Below, piece by piece: positions 16,784-24,792 of a stretch of 42,125 nt of DNA; position 1 is the first letter of the stretch; each line of letters opens with the position of its first letter. Position numbers and translations under genes: made by a program. The notes under the pieces were generated by a model that did no database searches, was not told the DNA's origin, and saw only the letters and a list, made by a program, of their open reading frames with translations. Source of the stretch: Candidatus Methylobacter favarea (GTDB lineage Bacteria > Pseudomonadota > Gammaproteobacteria > Methylococcales > Methylomonadaceae); assembly GCF_902806695.1 (NCBI RefSeq), contig NZ_CADCXN010000061.1, positions 1-42,125 of the forward strand. Direction: 5' to 3'.

Positions 16784-17548
16784 ATGAAAATTCAAAATCC
16801 CGGCTCATGCCTTATTTTCGCTCACCGCGGTGCAAACCGCGAGGCTGCTGACAATACCCGCGCCGCTTTCAACAAAGCGCTGAACTACCCGATAGACGGC
16901 ATGGAAACGGATGTTCAGCTTAGCCGGGACGGTATTCCAGTGCTTTGGCATGACCGCTTTCTCAATAAACTGGGCCATCCCTGGAAACACATTGACGATT
17001 TTGATTACGCACAGCTTGAACAAATGAATTTTGCCCGCCACTTTTCCTCGTCGGCTGAACCGGAAGGCGTTTTAAGCCTGAAGGAATTTCTTGATACCTA
17101 CCGCGGACGCTGCCGGTTGCAGATTGAAATCAAAAACCGCGATTGGGAGCAGCCCCACCGGCACGAAAGTAAAATAAAACAATGTATAGACCTCATCGGC
17201 GATCCCCGGGAACATGGAATTTTCATTTCCTGTTTCAACCTGGCCAGCATGATTTTTGCCGATCAGTATGCCCCCGGTTTTCCGCTTTATTATGCCTTAA
17301 AAGAGCATCATACCCAGACTGATATTGAGGGCTTTTTGAAAGAACATGAATTTTTGCAGGGTTTGTGCATGCCCATCGCGATACTCACCGATGCCATCAT
17401 CGAACGGCTGCGCAATAACGGCAAAGGCATCGTAACCTATACCTGCAACAGCAATGAAGAAATCACCCATGCGTTAAATTTTGGTGTCGATGTGCTGATA
17501 ACCGATTTTCCGCAAAAAGCGCTGCAAATCAGATCTGCTCGTAATTAA
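16784..17548 (+). CDS. ugpQ: Glycerophosphodiester phosphodiesterase
   Basis: Hydrolyses glycerophosphodiesters to glycerol-3-phosphate and an alcohol. The 254-aa protein (from the ATG at 16784) has the GDPD TIM-barrel signatures: FAHRGANREAADNTRAAF, GMETDVQLSRDGIPVLWHD with the metal-binding E/D pair and catalytic histidine, and LQIEIKNRDW. There is no signal peptide, so it is cytoplasmic like UgpQ. A longer frame from an ATG at 16721 adds 21 residues without family similarity. Its stop and the glpD start overlap as TAATG. The product glycerol-3-phosphate is the substrate of the next gene, so the operon makes chemical sense. Confidence 0.9.
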   Translation: MKIQNPGSCLIFAHRGANREAADNTRAAFNKALNYPIDGMETDVQLSRDGIPVLWHDRFLNKLGHPWKHIDDFDYAQLEQMNFARHFSSSAEPEGVLSLKEFLDTYRGRCRLQIEIKNRDWEQPHRHESKIKQCIDLIGDPREHGIFISCFNLASMIFADQYAPGFPLYYALKEHHTQTDIEGFLKEHEFLQGLCMPIAILTDAIIERLRNNGKGIVTYTCNSNEEITHALNFGVDVLITDFPQKALQIRSARN

Positions 17549-19128
17549 TGCAACGGGACTTTTCACGGCTCAAGAGCCGGCAGTTTGATGTGCTGATTTG
17601 CGGCGGCGGAATATACGGCGCATGGACTGCCTATGATGCCGCATTGCGCGGCTTAAAAGTGGCCATTGTGGATCAGGGGGACTGGGCCTGCGCCACCTCT
17701 TCCGCCTCCAGCAAGCTGATTCACGGCGGCCTGCGTTATCTGGAATCCTTCGATTTAAAACTGGTCCGCAAAACGCTTGCTGAACGCCGGATGCTTCTCA
17801 AATCCGCGCCGCACCGGGTTTGGCCGCTGCGTTTTGGCGTTCCTGTTTATAAACATAGCCGCATTGGTTCATTCAGACTAAAGATCGGCCTGAGCCTGTA
17901 TGACCTGCTTGCGGGTATTGTCCAAAAAGACCAGGCTTATCATCGCTACTCCCGAAGCGACTTTATAAAGCGCTTCCCATTTCTTGTACCTGAGCACTTA
18001 ATCGAAGGCTTCACTTATTTTGACGCCCAAACCGACGATGCCCGTTTGGTGCTCGAACTGATAGACGGCGCCCGGACAAACGGGGCTGTTTGCCTGAATT
18101 ATTGTAAAGTCATGCGATTTTTGGAAAACAACGGCCAAGTCTGCGGCGCTGAAATCCGGGATGAGACTAACGGAGAAACAGCAAAAATCCGTGCGGCCCA
18201 AGTCGTTAATACAACAGGCCGATGGTCGGCAACCCTTCAAAATGGAAACCTTAGCTACCGATTATCAAAAGGCGTGCATTTAATAATGCCCGGATTGCTT
18301 GAAACAGAAGCCCTGCTGCTGACAGCCGAAACTGACGGGCGCGTTTTCTTCCTGATTCCTTGGTACGGGCTGACCCTATTGGGAACTACCGATACCGATT
18401 ATCACGGCAATATCGATCAGCTTTCTGTCGACGAGGAAGACATCCGTTACCTGCTGACCGAAGCTAATCGCGTATTGAAGACGGTTAACTGGACTGAACA
18501 GGATATTATCGGACGCTACGCCGGTTTACGCGTATTAAAGTCAAGCGCGGAAGCATCGCCGTCCAGCGTCAGCCGCGACTGGGAATTACACGTAGCAGAA
18601 AACGGCTTGCTTTCTTCAATTGGTGGAAAACTGACGTCGGCCAGACAGGATGCTGAGGTCATTGTCGATACACTCTGCCAAAATTTAGGCGTTAACGCCT
18701 CCTGTCAGACTTTTGGAAAAGCGTTTCCGTGGCTGCCTGAAGAAGATTATAAAGAATGGACAGAAACTACTCTGAAAATAGCAAGGGGGCTCGGCATAGA
18801 TAATTCAAGCGCGCAATGGCTGCTACGGCGGCATGGCAATCGAGTCTCCGGCATTTTGCGATTATGCGAACAACATCCTGAGTTGGCTAAACGCATAATG
18901 CCCGCCCTGCCCTTTATTATGGCTGACCTGATTTTCTCTGCGCAGCATGAAATGGTCGTCCATCTGGAAGACCTGCTGCGACGCCGCATGCCTTTATTGA
19001 TATTGGCGAAAATGACTGCCGGTGAATTAGAACGGCTGGCCCGAATTGCCGCAGATGCTTTGAATTGGGATGAGGATACGATGAATAATGAGCTCGACAT
19101 CTGTTCCCGCAAATGGCTAATTCATTAA
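17548..19128 (+). CDS. glpD: FAD-dependent glycerol-3-phosphate dehydrogenase
   Basis: Oxidises glycerol-3-phosphate to dihydroxyacetone phosphate and passes electrons to the quinone pool; it is a peripheral membrane flavoprotein. The 526-aa sequence has the FAD-binding CGGGIYGAWTAYDAALRG (about 18-35) and the family segment ATSSASSKLIHGGLRYLE followed by LVRKTLAERR. It also has a GTTDTDYHG substrate-domain motif and the C-terminal helical domain (after about 400). The length is typical. It overlaps the upstream phosphodiesterase by one base and the downstream kinase by 16 nt, so the three are almost certainly one transcript. Confidence 0.93.
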   Translation: MQRDFSRLKSRQFDVLICGGGIYGAWTAYDAALRGLKVAIVDQGDWACATSSASSKLIHGGLRYLESFDLKLVRKTLAERRMLLKSAPHRVWPLRFGVPVYKHSRIGSFRLKIGLSLYDLLAGIVQKDQAYHRYSRSDFIKRFPFLVPEHLIEGFTYFDAQTDDARLVLELIDGARTNGAVCLNYCKVMRFLENNGQVCGAEIRDETNGETAKIRAAQVVNTTGRWSATLQNGNLSYRLSKGVHLIMPGLLETEALLLTAETDGRVFFLIPWYGLTLLGTTDTDYHGNIDQLSVDEEDIRYLLTEANRVLKTVNWTEQDIIGRYAGLRVLKSSAEASPSSVSRDWELHVAENGLLSSIGGKLTSARQDAEVIVDTLCQNLGVNASCQTFGKAFPWLPEEDYKEWTETTLKIARGLGIDNSSAQWLLRRHGNRVSGILRLCEQHPELAKRIMPALPFIMADLIFSAQHEMVVHLEDLLRRRMPLLILAKMTAGELERLARIAADALNWDEDTMNNELDICSRKWLIH

Positions 19129-20519
19129 CCCAAACCATTGCCCTCGATCTGGGTTCAACCTCAATCAAGGCCGGATTGCTGAACAATCACGGGGAATTCA
19201 ACACGGTGCTTAGCCTCCCTGCACCGGTAATTTCAGGTGAAAACGGACGCTATGAAAGCGATGGGCTGGCCTATCTGAAAACAGCCAGTCAGCTATTGGA
19301 AATATGTCTGGCCGATGCAGGCAGTCATGCCCGACTGGGTTTATGCTGCCAGCGCTCTTCTTTTCTGATCTGGGAAAAGGCCGGAGGGCTTCCCGTAACC
19401 TCACTCATTTCGTGGCAGGATAGCAGAGGCGAGGCCAGTTGCGAGGCCTTGAAAGCAAAAGAAAGCACTATCATAGAACTCACCGGCCTGCGCCTCGCGC
19501 CTTATTATTTTGCCCCTAAAGTGCGGCAATTGCTTCAGCAGTATCCGGAATGGCGCATCGGTCTGGAGCAAGGTTCACTGCTCATTGGCACTCTGGATAC
19601 TTTTCTGATCTGGCGCTGGTCGGGCGGGAAATATTATCAAACCGATGTGTCAATGGCGGCGCGCACGCTGTTAATGGATATTCACAGCGGCGACTGGTCG
19701 CAAAGACTGTGCGGCCTATTTGCAATCCCGTCCCCGATATTGCCCAAAATCAAGCCATCCTGCGGTTTGCTGCTGCCGCTGAACAATAACTGCCTGCTTA
19801 ACGCCAGTGTCGCAGACCAGTCTGCCGCGCTAATCGCCGCCATAAAGCCCGAGAGCGCGGCAGCATTAGTCAATCTGGGCACCGGCGGCTTCGTCATCCG
19901 CTATATTCCCGATCAAGACAAGATACCGACAGAAGGCTACCTGAAAACATTAATCTATCAGGATATCGCCCTGACCTCTCATTTAGCCATTGAAGGCACG
20001 CTGAACTCCATCGCCGCGGCGCTGGCACCCTATCCTTTCAGGCAATGCCGGCTAGAAGATCTGGCTAAAATAGAACAGCTGTTTTGTATTCCCGAACCTG
20101 ATGGAATGGGGGCGCCGTATTTTCATAAGCACGCCGGCATCGTATTTTCCTCATCCGTCGAGCACCTTAACCCGCATGAAATTGCTTGTTTATTGCTGGA
20201 AGGCATTATTTTTCGAGTAACGAAAATTCTCGAGGATTTTCATCAGCTATACGGCATAGAGCGTGTTTATCTGTCGGGCGGGCTATCTGAGTTGTCTACT
20301 TTACAACAAGGCATAGCTATAGCTTCATGCAGTTCATTTGAAGTCCGCCACCTGTTGCAAAAAGACGCCAGCCTGCAAGGCGCGGCTATCCTGGCCGCAG
20401 TCCTGCCGCCCGCTTGCCGGAGCAAATCCGTTAAAGTACAAGCAACACCTCATACTAAAGCTATAAGGAATAAATACGAACGCTGGAAACTTTGGTTTGA
20501 GGCATATCTTGGCTCGTAA
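19113..20519 (+). CDS. FGGY family carbohydrate kinase, glycerol kinase-like
   Basis: A 468-aa sugar/polyol kinase with the two-lobed FGGY fold. The N-terminal phosphate-1 loop IALDLGSTSIKAGLL, the adenosine-side LVNLGTGGFVIR (about 250-262) and the C-terminal FGGY signature VYLSGGLSELSTLQQGIA are visible. Its place behind GDPD and glpD suggests glycerol as substrate. The sequence is shorter than and divergent from classical GlpK (about 500 aa), lacking several of its typical blocks, so the substrate is not certain. The start lies inside glpD (16-nt overlap). A strong hairpin overlaps its stop codon. Confidence 0.85.
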   Translation: MANSLTQTIALDLGSTSIKAGLLNNHGEFNTVLSLPAPVISGENGRYESDGLAYLKTASQLLEICLADAGSHARLGLCCQRSSFLIWEKAGGLPVTSLISWQDSRGEASCEALKAKESTIIELTGLRLAPYYFAPKVRQLLQQYPEWRIGLEQGSLLIGTLDTFLIWRWSGGKYYQTDVSMAARTLLMDIHSGDWSQRLCGLFAIPSPILPKIKPSCGLLLPLNNNCLLNASVADQSAALIAAIKPESAAALVNLGTGGFVIRYIPDQDKIPTEGYLKTLIYQDIALTSHLAIEGTLNSIAAALAPYPFRQCRLEDLAKIEQLFCIPEPDGMGAPYFHKHAGIVFSSSVEHLNPHEIACLLLEGIIFRVTKILEDFHQLYGIERVYLSGGLSELSTLQQGIAIASCSSFEVRHLLQKDASLQGAAILAAVLPPACRSKSVKVQATPHTKAIRNKYERWKLWFEAYLGS

Positions 20520-20539
20520 ATGCAGGCTGCATTTACGAG
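20513..20539. terminator. Hairpin overlapping the kinase stop codon
   Basis: CTCGTAAATGCA (20513-20524) and TGCATTTACGAG (20528-20539) form a perfect 12-bp stem with a 3-nt loop, and the stop TAA (20517-20519) lies in the left arm. No T-tract follows, so it is not a classical intrinsic terminator. It may protect the mRNA 3' end or be a dispersed palindrome. Confidence 0.5.
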
Positions 20540-20560
20540 GCGAACGCTGACAATGCGCTG

Positions 20561-20653
20561 ATGGCCAAGGATGCGCAAGCGCGGCTAAGGGCGGCGATTG
20601 CCAAGGTTAACATCGATATAAGCGCCGCCAAAGCCAAGCTGGATAAGCAGTAA
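20561..20653 (+). other. Possible coding remnant, 30 codons
   Basis: Between the kinase and the antiporter an in-frame stretch reads from an ATG at 20561 to a TAA at 20653 and stays open upstream to about 20510. The product is alanine/lysine-rich and helical-looking (MAKDAQARLRAAIAKVNIDI). It has coding-like composition, but there is no ribosome site and I do not recognise a family. It could be the 3' remnant of a degraded gene, or chance. The rest of the 230-nt gap shows nothing else. Confidence 0.2.
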
Positions 20654-20749
20654 AAGAGATTTGCGCCGGGGCTAATCCGAAAGAGCGGCCGCAGGTTGGA
20701 ATGAATGCAGCGAATCCGGCATTCGGCCGTAGAAATAAATGAGCAGGCA

Positions 20750-22297
20750 TTATTCCCGCAGCCTGGAATTGTCCCTTCCCAGTTGTCTGGCTAACTGGTT
20801 TCCAGCTTCAACCAGAGGATGAATCATAAAATTCGCCCCGAGCTGTCCCAACTTCTGTTTCTCTTCGGGGAAATAACAAATTGTGCCGATCTGGCCTGCA
20901 TATTCTCTTTTTCTGAGCTGGCGTACTGCCGAACATCTTGCCTCAAAGTCAGGCAGGGTAAGAATAATGCATTTAACCCTGTCCAACGGCAGCCCCGCCC
21001 ATAGCTCGGGATCTTCGGCATCTCCGTAAATTACGCGCCTGCCTTCGGCCAAAAGGCTTTCCAATACAGTCGGGTCAGCATCAAGGCCGACGACGCGCTT
21101 TTCCTGCTGATGCAAGGCATTATAGGCGGAGACTCCGGTGCGCCCCATTCCCACCACCAGCCATTCCGCCATGCCGATCGATTCAGGCAGACGGTCCGGG
21201 TGGCCGGTTTTTTTCTCGAAACGGGTTAAAAAGGGTTCAAACCGTGAAAACAATTGATGTGAATACCGGTTTAACGGCGCCGCAATCGCAAGAGATCCGG
21301 CTACCGCCACGGCAATGGTAGCGTTCCATTCCGAGGACAGCAGATTCGCTTTAACAACTGCGCCGGTGGTAATCAAGGCGAATTCGCTATAGGTCATCAA
21401 GGCCAGCGAAGAAATAAAAGCGGTGCGGGAACGCAATCCGGCCAACAAAAACAATACGAAGAACAATACTCCCTGCAACGGCAATATTCCCAGAAGCCCA
21501 AGCGCATTGATTATTTGAGCCCGATCCGGCAAATCGGCCAGGCCGATTTGCAAAAAAAATGCGACCAGAAAGACTTCCTTAAGACCCCAGAGTTTATTGG
21601 CAAGGTCATCTGTCTGGGGATGATCCGCCAGCATTACACCCATCAGCAGCGCGCCAATATCGGCTGAAATGTCAACGATTTCAGATGACACGCCTCCCGC
21701 CAGCGCCAGAGAAACGCCCAGCAGCAGTCTCAGTTCATCGGCCCGGCTGACAGTAAGCAATCGATGCGCCAGCGGCCGCAACACGGGTAAAATCAGCAAT
21801 GCAAAAGCCCAAGGCGACAGTTGCCTGCCGTCCGCGAAAGCCAGCAGCGCTATCGCGATAATATCCTGCAATATCAGAATGCTGAGCACGCCGCGGCCAT
21901 GCAGGGAGGAAAGCTCGCCATTGTCTTCCAATACCTTGATTGCGAGCACGGTGCTGGAAAAAGCCAGGCTGGCGCCCAATATCAGCCCGCCCAGGGTTTG
22001 TTCACCCAGCCACAGAAAAACAATGCTGGCAATCCCGGTCACAAACAATAAATGCAGACCACCCACGCTTAATACTTCGCGCCGCAGCAGCGATCTCAAT
22101 TTAAGCTTTAACCCTACTGTGAACAGCAACAACTCAATGCCGATGTCGGCCAGGCGCGCCAAGGTTTGCCCTAACTCTATTCCGAAAGAGTGCAAAATAT
22201 AGCCGGCGACTAAATAACCGACCAGAGGCGGAAAAGACAAGCGGCTGGCGATCAGGCCGCCTATATAGGCCGTACCGACCCAAACGAGTTCCGTCAT
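20750..22297 (-). CDS. CPA2-type K+/H+ antiporter with RCK (TrkA-N) domain, Kef-like
   Basis: A 515-aa monovalent cation:proton antiporter of the CPA2 family. About 11-12 transmembrane segments cover residues 5-370, with the family blocks FPPLVGYLVAGYILHSFGIEL, LFTVGLKLKLRSL and LGASLAFSSTVLAIKVLED. A cytoplasmic TrkA-N nucleotide-binding domain follows (LVVGMGRTGVSAYNAL, then GLDADPTVLESLLAEGRRVIYGDAEDPELW). E. coli KefB/KefC have the same arrangement but are about 600 aa and glutathione-gated; the shorter C-terminus here argues for a YbaL- or RosB-like relative. AGGA lies about 10 nt before the ATG. It is downstream of the HicA-like gene on the same strand. Confidence 0.88.
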   Translation of the reverse strand: MTELVWVGTAYIGGLIASRLSFPPLVGYLVAGYILHSFGIELGQTLARLADIGIELLLFTVGLKLKLRSLLRREVLSVGGLHLLFVTGIASIVFLWLGEQTLGGLILGASLAFSSTVLAIKVLEDNGELSSLHGRGVLSILILQDIIAIALLAFADGRQLSPWAFALLILPVLRPLAHRLLTVSRADELRLLLGVSLALAGGVSSEIVDISADIGALLMGVMLADHPQTDDLANKLWGLKEVFLVAFFLQIGLADLPDRAQIINALGLLGILPLQGVLFFVLFLLAGLRSRTAFISSLALMTYSEFALITTGAVVKANLLSSEWNATIAVAVAGSLAIAAPLNRYSHQLFSRFEPFLTRFEKKTGHPDRLPESIGMAEWLVVGMGRTGVSAYNALHQQEKRVVGLDADPTVLESLLAEGRRVIYGDAEDPELWAGLPLDRVKCIILTLPDFEARCSAVRQLRKREYAGQIGTICYFPEEKQKLGQLGANFMIHPLVEAGNQLARQLGRDNSRLRE

Positions 22298-22403
22298 GTG
22301 TTAATTATCCTGATGTTAGGCAAGCGCTTGTATATCCCATCCGTGAATATTAATAAAATAAATATCTCCCGCCGGATTTGCGCCGAGCTCCATCAGCGTT
22401 AGC

Positions 22404-22682
22404 CTATTGATCTCTTTCAGCTTCGTAAAGTGACGGACTGATGCCCGCGTGGGCGAGAAACTCCCGCAATTGTTTGATGTCCTGCCTGGTGCATTCGTTG
22501 CTATGATGGGGATGGTGCAGAATATCTTCAAACTGGTTCAGCACCACACGAAAACGGGCGCCATGGATGGGCTCTATAGCAGCGCCCAGGTGATGAAGCA
22601 AGGATTCAACTTCCCGCCAGTGAATATTTGCATTAACCGGATCCTGAAATATTGCCCGAAGCAGGTTTAAATGGCGACTCAT
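22404..22682 (-). CDS. HicA-like toxin without a visible HicB partner
   Basis: A 92-aa protein resembling the HicA mRNA interferase family, specifically the subgroup beginning with a short N-terminal helix before the dsRBD-like fold. Recognisable features are AIFQDPVNANIHWREVESLLHH-like helix-strand register, GARFRVVLN in place of the usual GSH/GSR strand, DILHHPHHSNE and the closing KQLREFLAHAGISP. AAGGAG sits 9 nt before the ATG. HicB normally lies immediately next to HicA, but the following 100 nt encode at most 25 residues without HicB character and no frame precedes it. It is therefore orphan, degenerate or using a distant antitoxin. The family call is from pattern memory. Confidence 0.7.
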   Translation of the reverse strand: MSRHLNLLRAIFQDPVNANIHWREVESLLHHLGAAIEPIHGARFRVVLNQFEDILHHPHHSNECTRQDIKQLREFLAHAGISPSLYEAERDQ

Positions 22683-22744
22683 GACAAGCGGCTCCTTTAT
22701 AGTGATTCGAGAGTAGGATACCCCTTAAAAGCTTTACTGTTCAA

Positions 22745-22773
22745 TAAAACGGAACAGGGGGGCGACAACCCCC
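22745..22773 (-). terminator. Possible terminator after the RcnB/CigR-like gene
   Basis: On the minus strand GGGGG, a 6-nt loop and CCCCC (22773-22758) are followed by TGTTCCGTTTTATT. The stem is short but all G-C, and the T-run is weak and delayed. It lies about 65 nt after the stop of the exported protein and before the HicA-like gene. Confidence 0.3.
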
Positions 22774-22838
22774 ACATTCTAAATGATAGCGCGCTGAAAA
22801 TAAGGATAAATCCGCTTTTTTTGTTCTTGCTTTAGACT

Positions 22839-23369
22839 TTAATATCGGCCCAAATCGTTAATCGCATCCATCACCATTCCCGTCCCGATGGCAATCATTA
22901 AAATATCGGATGCCACACGTACAAAGCGATACCCGGGCGGCGGCGGCCCGATCTTAAAAAGCACTGCCGGAGGTAAATCGTAGACAACCACATCTCTTGG
23001 CAAGGGATGCCCTATGGCCCATTTTTTCGCTTGCCCAGGCGGCATGCAGCCGTTATGTTTTTTGGCTAGGCCTGAAGGACATCCGCCACTCCGGTATTCA
23101 TTGACATAGTAGTCACGGATGAGCGTTTTATGCCGGTCGATGAAATACCGGCCGCCGCTAAAATTGGCTCTATCCCTGCCATGAGGAGCTCTATCGCTAC
23201 CTCTGCCTTGCCGCTCATGACGGTCGTAGTGCTGCTCATTCTGCCGATGTTTTTCATGCTTGCCGCCGCCATGCGATGAGGGTCTGTCGGCCAATGCCGG
23301 AGCCGCGGTTAAAAACACGGCGGCAATTAAAACCCGCCTGCTTGTCTGTAAAATCTTAAGTTGCGCCAT
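22839..23369 (-). CDS. Exported RcnB/CigR-like protein
   Basis: A 176-aa protein with a signal peptide (about 1-27, RRVLIAAVFLTAAPALA then DRPSS). A His/Arg/Gly-rich low-complexity segment follows (about 30-75, HGGGKHEKHRQNEQHYDRHE). The globular part contains YYVNEYRSGGCPSGLAKKHNGCMPPGQAKKW, with a cysteine pair, and ends with GPPPPGYRFVRVASDILMIAIGTG. The PPGY-RWVRV-like end is typical of RcnB, the periplasmic nickel/cobalt-efflux modulator, and the PPG-AKK segment of CigR-like proteins. The histidine-rich stretch would suit metal binding, but no metal transporter is adjacent. Function is not established. Confidence 0.7.
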   Translation of the reverse strand: MAQLKILQTSRRVLIAAVFLTAAPALADRPSSHGGGKHEKHRQNEQHYDRHERQGRGSDRAPHGRDRANFSGGRYFIDRHKTLIRDYYVNEYRSGGCPSGLAKKHNGCMPPGQAKKWAIGHPLPRDVVVYDLPPAVLFKIGPPPPGYRFVRVASDILMIAIGTGMVMDAINDLGRY

Positions 23370-23889
23370 AATCTGCCGCTTTTTGTTTGAGTGAATAAAA
23401 ATTACCCATCAATTATGGCTAACTTTATAGAAATCTCTAGCAACATTTCCTTCTTACAATATTAACCCCTGATCAAAACCTTGAATTATTGAATTTCCGG
23501 GAAGGCTTCCCAACCGCCAGCAGCCGCAGTTATCCATAGATTTTCAGATAGGCTGCGGCGCATATGAGGAATAAGAGGATAAAAATGGTGAGTCTACGGA
23601 CTTATTCGCTGCCGGAGCACCGGTCAGTTGAGGCAGTGATAAATTCCGCTAATATGTCCGGTTTCGCATGTTTGCCGCTAAGAGAGGGTGCCTAACGCCT
23701 GATTGATACGCTACCGGCGATAAAACCAGCCAGTACATTGCCCGCTCTCAATTTGTAAATCCTGGCGCCTGGTTAAATTCACTTTAAACTCGCCATATTT
23801 TTTCAGCAAACTAAGCCTTGTTAAAGCTGTGAATCAGCTGCTAATGATTCCCGACAACCATTACTCCCATACAGTAATCAGCTTTAAAT
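23370..23889. other. Long intergenic region with no recognised feature
   Basis: These 520 nt separate two minus-strand genes for small exported proteins. I see no open frame with coding character, no RNA fold, no insertion-sequence ends and no convincing terminator. The length in a gene-dense window may mark a deleted gene. Confidence 0.4.
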
Positions 23890-24405
23890 TTATTCTGAAG
23901 GCCTTAAATGGTGCTTAATATGTTCCGGTATTACATCATTGCCTTCATCGCTAATCTGGGCGTCAAACCATTCATGAAGAGCCTGAACATACTGGGGATA
24001 TTCAGTTGAATAATGAATTTGTGCGCCATCCGGCAAAGCTTCATATTCAAATTTGATATCGTCGGCTGCTGCCAGTTTCAACTGGACAAGACCCGGCATA
24101 TCAGCGCCGTGTATGCGTTCAGTCTCAGAAAAATCGCCTTTTCTGAAGTCTTCGGCCAGTTTCTGGAGATGCGCCTGGATCAGTTTTATTTGCGCGGTAT
24201 TACCCGGCGATTTAACAACTACATGCTGAACACCGCCATGGACGGTTTTGGTAAAGGTCTGCAGGCTTTGATCAACGGCAAACGGCACTACCTGTTGACG
24301 GCGGTAGCGAACTTCATCAAACCGCTCAGGACCGGGTTTTTCAAGCGCCAGCGCTGCCGCAGCAAACAACAAAAGACCCGCCACCACTAAAAGGTAATGT
24401 TTCAT
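23890..24405 (-). CDS. Conserved small exported protein of unknown function
   Basis: From the ATG at 24405, with AAGGAG at 7-nt spacing, the product is 171 aa: MKHYLLVVAGLLLFAAAALA forms a clear signal peptide. The upstream ATG at 24411 is only 1 nt from the same ribosome site and is less likely. The mature part is predominantly soluble with a well-ordered, conserved look (VHGGVQHVVVKSPG, IQAHLQKLAEDFRKGDF, IHGADMPGLVQLK, DGAQIHYSTEYPQYVQALHEWFD). I recall similar proteins carrying an aspartate carbamoyltransferase label in databases, but nothing here resembles that enzyme. A periplasmic role is inferred from the signal; the function is unknown. Confidence 0.85.
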   Translation of the reverse strand: MKHYLLVVAGLLLFAAAALALEKPGPERFDEVRYRRQQVVPFAVDQSLQTFTKTVHGGVQHVVVKSPGNTAQIKLIQAHLQKLAEDFRKGDFSETERIHGADMPGLVQLKLAAADDIKFEYEALPDGAQIHYSTEYPQYVQALHEWFDAQISDEGNDVIPEHIKHHLRPSE

Positions 24406-24411
24406 ACTCAT

Positions 24412-24792
24412 ACTCCTTGTTCAGTTAATACGCCAGGAAGCCAGATTATCATTCACCTACTTATCAAAAGACAAAATTTTCATTGATCAGGTTCAATAAA
24501 TCGCAGCTACTGGAATGCGGCCGGGAGAAGCTGATGATATGGAGAATCCGGATTTCTGGAAATAAGGCGGTAATTTCAACATTCCATCGAGGAAAAAAGC
24601 TAATGCCACAGGCTAACATTTAAGCGCTTTGGCTAAAATTTTCGCAGGTTCCATGCCCTGGTTTATTGCTCAATTGTCGAGAATATAGAGCAGGAAGGCC
24701 GTCATGACTGGAAGCCTTAACGACTTGAGGGGAGCGGAGCACTGGGGTTTGTTAGTGCATCCGTCCCCCAGATCATTAGCTGTCCATCAAAA
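24412..24792. other. Intergenic region with no recognised feature
   Basis: About 380 nt lie between the small exported protein and the dihaem cytochrome gene, both on the minus strand. I find no supported open frame, RNA gene or strong hairpin with a T-tract. Confidence 0.4.

Noticed and set aside
22316-22531. 71-codon minus-strand frame overlapping the HicA-like gene, considered as HicB
   Set aside because: It starts at a TTG, overlaps most of the toxin in another frame and has no HicB-like sequence; only about 25 codons lie beyond the toxin stop.
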